From: an uncultured Clostridia bacterium
GTDB lineage: Bacteria > Bacillota > Clostridia > Oscillospirales > Ruminococcaceae
Assembly: GCA_947631995.1 (NCBI GenBank)
Contig: CANRNT010000018.1
Location: forward strand, 1-42,308
Length of the DNA stretch: 42,308 nt
Direction: 5' to 3'
In this document: piece after piece, positions 40,441-42,308 of the stretch
Numbering within the stretch: the stretch's first letter is position 1
Layout: each line of letters starts with the position of its first letter
Translations under genes and position numbers: made by a program
The notes under the pieces: generated by a model
What the model was told of the DNA's origin: nothing
The model's input: the letters and a program-made list of their open reading frames with translations, nothing else
The model's database searches: none

Positions 40441-41835
40441 ATGGCTAAACTTAAAATAACAGAGACCGTTTTTCGTGACGCTCATCAGTCGCTGATAGCC
40501 ACCAGAATGCCTATTGAAGATATGCTTCCCGTGCTTTCGGCTATGGATAAGATAGGCTTTTACTCGGCGGAAGTGTGGGGCGGAGCAACGTTTGACTCCT
40601 GCATAAGATTTCTGGGTGAGGACCCTTGGGACAGGCTGCGTATCATTCGCAAAGAAATGCCCAATACAAAGCTGCAAATGCTCTTCCGCGGACAGAATAT
40701 GCTCGGCTACCGTCATTACGCCGACGACCTTGTCGAGTATTTCGTGCAGAAATCTATCGCTAACGGAATTGATATCATAAGGATATTCGACGCGCTCAAC
40801 GATATAAGAAACCTCGAGACCGCTATCAAAGCGGCTAAAAAGGAAAAAGGTCACGCACAGGTCGCTATTTCGTATACCACGGGCGAGGTGTTCACCGAGG
40901 AATACTATATCAACTATGCAAAGACCATCGAGAACGCAGGAGCGGACTCTATATGTATAAAGGATATGGCTGCGCTGCTCACTCCTTATGAAGCGGGCAG
41001 ACTTGTAAAGGCTCTCAAAGAGACCGTTAAAATACCCATACAGCTTCATACCCACTTCACCTCGGGACTTGCCGATATGTGTATAATGAAAGCGGTAGAA
41101 GCGGGTGTTGATATCGTAGATACAGCTATGTCGCCGCTCGCGCTCGGTACTTCTCACGCCCCGACAGAGTCGATAGTCGCGGCGTTCCAGGGTACGGAAT
41201 ATGATACGGGTCTTGACCTCGTTGCTCTGAGCGAGCTCAGAGACTACTTTATGGGTCTGAGAAAAAAATATATCGAAAGCGGTCTGCTTGACCCGTCAAT
41301 GCTCGCCACCAATACAAACGCGCTTTTGTATCAGGTACCCGGCGGAATGCTCTCCAACCTGCTTTCACAGCTAAAACAGGCAGGCAAGGAGGATCAGTTG
41401 GACGAGGTGCTCGCGGAAGTGCCCAGAGTGCGCAAGGACTCCGGCTACCCTCCGCTCGTTACGCCTACTTCTCAGATAGTCGGTACGCAGGCGGTGTTCA
41501 ACGTTATCACGGGCGAGAGATATAAGACCGTTACAAAGGAATTTAAGGGAATGGTCAAAGGCGAGTACGGCAAAACTCCCGTTGAGATAAGCGAGGAGTT
41601 CAAAAAGAAGATACTCGGCGACGAGGAAGCCATAACCTGCCGCCCTGCCGACCTCTTGCAGCCCGAGTTTGAGAAGATGAAGCTCGAGTGCGCGGAGTGG
41701 TGCCAGCAGGAGGAGGATATCCTCACATACGCTATGTTCCCCAAGGTAGCGCCGAAATTCTTCGAGCAGCGAAGAAACAAGCGCTTCGGTATCGACAGCC
41801 ACGCCGATGTTGCAAACAAGGTAGTGCCGATATAA
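40441..41835 (+). CDS. oadA: Oxaloacetate decarboxylase alpha / transcarboxylase 5S-like subunit
   Basis: The 464-residue protein has the pyruvate-carboxylase-type carboxyltransferase barrel: VFRDAHQSLIATRM (metal ligand D13), K174 in CIKDMA (the carboxylated Lys that binds metal) and LHTHFTSG (H203, H205). These transfer CO2 between biotin and pyruvate/oxaloacetate. It has no C-terminal biotin domain, which is the separate carrier just upstream. No OadB-type membrane subunit is present, so in this window the set looks more like the 5S part of a transcarboxylase than a sodium pump. AAAGGA precedes the ATG. Confidence 0.92.
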   Translation: MAKLKITETVFRDAHQSLIATRMPIEDMLPVLSAMDKIGFYSAEVWGGATFDSCIRFLGEDPWDRLRIIRKEMPNTKLQMLFRGQNMLGYRHYADDLVEYFVQKSIANGIDIIRIFDALNDIRNLETAIKAAKKEKGHAQVAISYTTGEVFTEEYYINYAKTIENAGADSICIKDMAALLTPYEAGRLVKALKETVKIPIQLHTHFTSGLADMCIMKAVEAGVDIVDTAMSPLALGTSHAPTESIVAAFQGTEYDTGLDLVALSELRDYFMGLRKKYIESGLLDPSMLATNTNALLYQVPGGMLSNLLSQLKQAGKEDQLDEVLAEVPRVRKDSGYPPLVTPTSQIVGTQAVFNVITGERYKTVTKEFKGMVKGEYGKTPVEISEEFKKKILGDEEAITCRPADLLQPEFEKMKLECAEWCQQEEDILTYAMFPKVAPKFFEQRRNKRFGIDSHADVANKVVPI

Positions 41836-41857
41836 GCCGAATTTTTACACCAAAATT

Positions 41858-41896
41858 AAAACCGATGCTTGCATTTGCAGACATCGGTTTTGTTTT
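41858..41896. terminator. Terminator between oadA and the permease gene
   Basis: AAAACCGATG pairs with CATCGGTTTT and is followed by GTTTT on the plus strand. Its A4/T4 ends and the converging genes suggest use in both directions. Confidence 0.85.
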
Positions 41897-41909
41897 ATCT
41901 GTTGTGAGG

Positions 41910-42308
41910 TTACTCCTCTTTCAGTACCTCTTTCGGCTCGTTTGAACCTATGATAGCCAGCGGCATTATCATTGAAAGCGCGAGGTAGAGCACTATCACT
42001 CCTGCGCATACCGCTAAATGCCATATACCGAACGAAATGACCGTTTCTTTAAGGAATGTCAGCTTGCCGACTATTAGCACAAGTGCTGAGATAGCCGCGG
42101 CTATGCCGCAGGTTATCGCGCTGTTTTTCAGGCTTCTCAATGCGCAGGTGCGCCACCTTGCACCGCAGATGTAGAAAATAGCATAGTTTCTAAGCTGACG
42201 TTTGGTGTATATCGCGCTTATAGATACAGTTGATATAACGGTGAGTATGAATATGCACAGCGCTATCGGGAACAGCGTGTACATCTGCTCATAGATGTAA
42301 TCAAGGCT
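41910..42308 (-). CDS. FtsX-like ABC transporter permease, C-terminal part
   Basis: The reading frame is open to the window edge, so the N-terminus is missing. The visible 133 residues have three membrane helices (LFPIALCIFILTVISTVSISAI, AITCGIAAAISALVLIVG, LAVCAGVIVLYLALSMIMPLAI), with the cytosolic RQLRNYAIFYICGARWR segment and a terminal LKEE. This is the typical C-terminal end of MacB/FtsX permeases, which couple ATP use to lipoprotein, peptide or drug handling at the envelope. Confidence 0.78.
   Translation of the reverse strand, partial: SLDYIYEQMYTLFPIALCIFILTVISTVSISAIYTKRQLRNYAIFYICGARWRTCALRSLKNSAITCGIAAAISALVLIVGKLTFLKETVISFGIWHLAVCAGVIVLYLALSMIMPLAIIGSNEPKEVLKEE

Noticed and set aside
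39991-41157. A 388-codon open frame on the minus strand
   Set aside because: It is antisense to the biotin carrier and oadA genes, which are clear; the translation has no family features and is rich in Arg/His/Tyr as expected for a shadow frame.

Overview
The window looks like chromosome of a Gram-positive anaerobe of the Clostridia, most likely a Ruminococcus-like member of the Oscillospiraceae. This is an inference from gene content; no rRNA or tRNA gene is present. The signs are a hrcA-grpE-dnaK-dnaJ operon under a CIRCE operator, many lipoproteins with long Ser/Thr/Glu linkers behind the lipobox, beta-glucan hydrolases, and sigma-A promoters that nearly all have a 17-nt spacer. Coding density is high and most units end in clear intrinsic terminators.

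Layout. 1-1.2 kb: a membrane-anchored XRE regulator (minus) whose upstream region holds two copies of a 116-bp structured tandem repeat; the left edge of the window is one arm of a dispersed palindromic element. 1.27-5.8 kb (minus): an ApbE lipoprotein and a class A beta-lactamase-like serine hydrolase, a Lys/Ala-rich DUF6465-type protein beside HU, a small acidic Cys-rich membrane protein, and RsmE. 5.9-10.9 kb (plus): the HrcA-controlled heat-shock operon, with a perfect CIRCE and a second degenerate one overlapping it. 10.9-16.3 kb (minus): two complete ABC exporter half-transporters with unusual N-terminal domains and zinc ribbons flanking a DUF1854 protein, preceded by a 43-codon gene with a perfect consensus promoter and its own terminator. 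This is the least understood system in the window.

16.3-21.8 kb: a carbohydrate cluster with a binding-domain-like lipoprotein, an orphan ABC solute-binding protein, a divergent AraC regulator, a signal-less GH5 and a GH16 lipoprotein. A 287-bp imperfect palindrome lies between the AraC and GH5 genes. 22-24.6 kb (plus): a membrane-anchored and a secreted protein of unknown role, then a DUF389 membrane protein. 24.7-29.6 kb (minus): a hybrid histidine kinase, a solute-binding lipoprotein overlapping it by 4 nt, and an FMN reductase.

29.7-33.7 kb (plus): aconitase and NADP-type isocitrate dehydrogenase, the oxidative arm from citrate to 2-oxoglutarate, with small membrane proteins between them. 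33.7-37.2 kb (minus): an Lrp/AsnC regulator, a PLP aminotransferase, ispE and a PflA-like radical SAM protein in overlapping order. 37.4-41.9 kb (plus): an unknown lipoprotein, then a three-gene biotin carboxyltransferase set (acyl-CoA carboxyltransferase, biotin carrier, OadA-like subunit) that resembles a split transcarboxylase. The window ends inside an FtsX-like permease gene on the minus strand.
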